DNA of 64,000 bases, from the NCBI GenBank assembly GCA_963662155.1, contig OY759271.1:19468729-19532728 (forward strand), written 5' to 3'. This stretch comes from Lamellibrachia columna. Taxonomy: Eukaryota > Annelida > Polychaeta > Sabellida > Siboglinidae. Under the pieces are notes generated by a model. That model was given only the letters and a program-made list of their open reading frames with translations, did not search any database and was not told the origin of the DNA. The position numbers and the translations under genes were made by a program. Shown in pieces: positions 62,474 to 64,000 of this stretch (positions are counted from its first letter, which is position 1; each line of letters begins with the position of its first letter).

Positions 62474-63118
62474 GAGTAGAGTAGAGTAGCGTAGAGAAGA
62501 GAAGAGAAGAGTAGAGTAGAGTAGAGTAGAGTAGAGTAGAGTAGAGTAGAGTAGAGTAGGGTAGAATACAGTAGAGTAGGGTACAGTAGCATAGAGTAGT
62601 GTAGAGTAGAGTAGAGTAGAGTAGAGTAGAGAAGAGAAGAGTAGAGTAGAGTAGAGTAGAGTAGAGTAGAGTAGAGTAGAGTAGAGTAGAGTAGAGAAGA
62701 GAAGAGAAGAGAAGAGTAGAGTAGAGTAGAGTAGAGTAGAGTAGAGTAGAGTAGAGTAGAGAAGAGAAGAGTAGAGTAGAGTAGATTAGAGTAGAGTAGA
62801 GTAGAATACATTAGAGTAGATTACAGTAGCGTAGAGAAGAGAAGAGTAGAGTAGGGTAGGGTAGGGTAGGGTAGGGTAGGGTAGGGTAGAGTAGAGTAGA
62901 GAAGAGTAGAGTAGAGTAGAGTAGAGTAGAGTAGCGTAGGGAAGAGAAGAGTAGAGTAGAGTAGAGTAGAGTAGAGTAGAGTAGAGTAGAGTAGAGTAGA
63001 GTAGAGTAGAGAAGAGAAGAGTAGAGTAGAGTAGAGTAGAGTAGAGTAGAGTAGAGTAGAGTAGAGTAGAATACAGTAGAGAAGGTTTCAGTAGCGTAGA
63101 GAAGAGAAGAGTAGAGTA

Positions 63119-63168
63119 GGGTAGGGTAGGGTAGGGTAGGGTAGGGTAGGGTAGGGTAGGGTAGGGTA
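63119..63168 (+). repeat. GGGTA tract, 10 units
   Basis: Ten perfect units after an A box whose diagnostic pentamer reads GGTTT instead of GGTTA (near 63,083), a private variant of this copy. Confidence 0.9.
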
Positions 63169-64000
63169 GAGTAGAGTAGAGTAGAGTAGAGTAGAGTAGA
63201 GTAGAGTAGAGTAGCGTAGAGAAGAGAAGAATAGAGTAGAGTAGAGTAGAGTAGAGTAGAGTAGAGTAGGATAGAGTAGAGTAGAGTAGAGTAGAGAAGA
63301 GAAGAGTAGAGTAGAGTAGAGTAGAGTAGAGTAGAGTAGAGTAGAGTAGAGTAGGGTAGAGTAGGGTACGGTAGCCTAGAGAAGAGTAGAGTAGAATAGA
63401 GTAGAGTAGAGTAGAGTAGAGTAGAGTAGAGTAGAGTAGAGAAGAGAAGATAAGAGAAGAGAAGAGAAGAGTTGAGTAGAGTAGAGTAGAGTAGAGTAGA
63501 GTAGAGTAGAGTAGAGTAGAGTTGAGTAGAGTAGAGTAGAGTAGCGTAGATAAGAGAAGAGAAGAGTAGAGTAGAGTAGAGTAGAGTAGAGTAGAGTAGA
63601 GTAGAGTAGTGTAGAGTAGAGTAGAGTAGAGTAGAGTAGAGTAGAATACAGTAGAGTAGGGTACAGTAGCATAGAGTAGAGAAGAGAAGAGTAGAGTAGA
63701 GTAGAGTAGAGTAGAGTAGAGTAGAGAAGAGAAGAGTAGAGTAGAGTAGAGTAGAGTAGAGTAGAGTAGAGTAGAGTAGAGTAGAGTAGAGTAGAGTAGA
63801 GTAGAGTAGAGTAGAGTAGAGTAGAATACAGTAGAGTAGGGTACAGTAGCGTAGAGTAGAGTAGAGTAGAGTAAAGTAGCGTAGAGAAGAGAAGAGAAGA
63901 GTAGAGTAGAGTAGAGTAGAGTAGAGTAGAGTAGAGTAGAGTAGAATACAGTAGAGTTGGGTACAGTAGCGTAGAGAAGAGAAGAGTAGAGTAGGGTAGG

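Larger units (their letters stand above)
26855..62840 (+). other. C-box family: A-box allele with two G to T changes
   Basis: The C box reads GAATACATTAG then AGTAGATTACAGTAGCG. Against the A box it has CAGTA changed to CATTA and GGGTA changed to GATTA, with the rest preserved. Nineteen copies were located, with CAT ending at 26,879, 29,804, 30,394, 31,304, 32,829, 34,794, 36,579, 39,566, 41,856, 43,521, 44,421, 45,976, 48,806, 52,176, 54,796, 57,046, 60,601, 61,896 and 62,811. It occurs in both HOR types, so it predates their separation. It creates the minus-strand ATG at which many spurious open frames begin. Confidence 0.85.
12545..63390 (+). other. B-box family: GGGTACGGTAGCCTAGAG
   Basis: About sixty copies of this word occur from 12,562 to 63,374 and I saw none before 12.5 kb. 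It is the most divergent recurrent word in the core array: several successive pentamers depart from GAGTA, it holds one CpG (TACGG), and it is usually followed by GAGAAGAG. It delimits the HOR units in every domain. Recognised variants are TATGG (17,752, 20,417 and 21,757), GGTTACGG (40,054, 42,359, 49,304, 52,664, 55,304 and 57,549), B' with GGGTAGCC and no CpG (39,324, 41,619, 48,574, 51,939, 54,559 and 56,809), GGACCGG (44,969), and a version ending GCGTAG instead of GCCTAG (18,322-18,340 and about 22,327-22,345). A role in protein binding is possible but nothing in the sequence proves it. Confidence 0.85.
1..64000 (+). repeat. GAGTA pentanucleotide satellite array filling the whole window
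   Basis: Every line of the window parses into 5-bp units. Consensus is GAGTA on the + strand (TACTC on the minus strand). Position 5 (A) is nearly fixed and position 4 (T) mostly so; variation is concentrated at positions 1 to 3. The array continues past both ends. All units share one orientation, so the + strand is rich in purine and very poor in C, above all after about 12 kb. No flanking unique DNA, transposon or gene is present. Long pentanucleotide satellites are known from eukaryotic heterochromatin (for example human satellite II/III and several Drosophila satellites); a prokaryotic origin is very unlikely. The taxon is not determinable from the sequence. Confidence 0.97.
59601..64000 (+). 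repeat. Type II HOR block 3 (runs off the window)
   Basis: B boxes at 59,654, 60,769, 62,059 and 63,374 (spacing 1,115, 1,290 and 1,315 bp). Type II A boxes at 60,204, 61,394, 62,384 and 63,954; C boxes ending at 60,601, 61,896 and 62,811. The first unit is c-type (GCATGGAG near 59,960); the second starts like a and switches to c (GCATGGAG near 61,166); the third is a-type; the fourth is b-type (GATAAGAG near 63,449) and is cut by the window end inside a GGGTA tract. Confidence 0.85.

Noticed and set aside
26855..62840. A and C boxes with intervening sequence as a CRISPR array
   Set aside because: The intervals between boxes are hundreds of bases of the same pentamer repeat, not unique spacers of constant length. 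No cas gene is present.
12545..63390. B box as a CENP-B-like box
   Set aside because: The essential TTCG and CGGG elements of the CENP-B box are not present on either strand. Only a general analogy remains, which is listed as a finding and not as an annotation.
9310..64000. GGGTA runs as telomere or interstitial telomere remnants
   Set aside because: The runs are short, regularly placed within HORs and differ from GAGTA by a single A to G change. Origin from the local unit is simpler than insertion of telomeric DNA, and no TTAGGG is present.
1..64000. tRNA, rRNA, other RNA genes, transposons, replication origin
   Set aside because: I looked for non-pentameric stretches on both strands and found none longer than a few bases. 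No cloverleaf, terminal repeat, target-site duplication or coding domain is visible.
1..64000. Sequencing or assembly artefact
   Set aside because: Nested duplications, co-segregating private variants and box alleles confined to particular blocks are not what random error produces. Local copy-number errors and collapsed units remain possible and need raw reads.

Overview
This window is a single uninterrupted block of tandem satellite DNA. From base 1 to base 64,000 the + strand is built from the 5-bp unit GAGTA and point-mutated versions of it (CAGTA, TAGTA, GAGAA, GCGTA, GGGTA, GAATA, GATTA, GTGTA and others). I see no unique sequence, no gene, no RNA gene, no transposon and no inversion: every unit points the same way, and I noticed no TACTC on the + strand. 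The long minus-strand open frames are a by-product of the repeat. The minus unit TACTC contains no stop in any frame, and because 5 and 3 share no factor all three frames spell the same Tyr-Ser-Thr-Leu-Leu cycle.

The setting is eukaryotic: a pericentromeric, centromeric or other heterochromatic array is the natural reading. The species cannot be named from the sequence. Recurrent CG to CA/TG differences at otherwise fixed sites suggest a genome with CpG methylation.

Layout. Bases 1-4,585 are a variant-rich edge containing a 2.1-kb tandem duplication. Bases 4,586-8,960 are variant-rich and poorly ordered. Bases 8,961-12,781 are a transition zone with two 1.65-1.8-kb units. From there on the array is nearly pure GAGTA, punctuated by fixed variant boxes that define higher-order repeats (HORs): a 12.8-23.1 kb domain with a 4.0-kb duplication; a 23.1-29.3 kb domain with a 3.7-kb duplication; then two HOR families that alternate, type II (29.3-36.9, 43.1-47.2 and 59.6-64.0 kb; 1.3-1.6-kb units forming a 4.4-kb trimer) and type I (36.9-43.1 and 47.2-59.6 kb; 2.3-kb unit).

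The HORs are written with a small set of boxes. The A box is GAATACAGTA, two diagnostic pentamers, then CAGTAGCGTA. Its allele with two G to T changes is called C here. The B box is GGGTACGGTAGCCTAGAG. Many A and C boxes are followed by runs of GGGTA, which is the same as (TAGGG)n and is a strong G-quadruplex motif on the + strand.

Most notable points: the 5-bp register is unbroken over about 26 kb on each side of a single 2-bp shift at about 37,296; a 127-bp piece of the divergent left edge sits in the homogeneous array at 18,586 and was then copied to 22,591; and types I and II alternate with visible junctions. Coordinates were read by eye. HOR edges are good to roughly 50 bp; box positions are good to a few bases.
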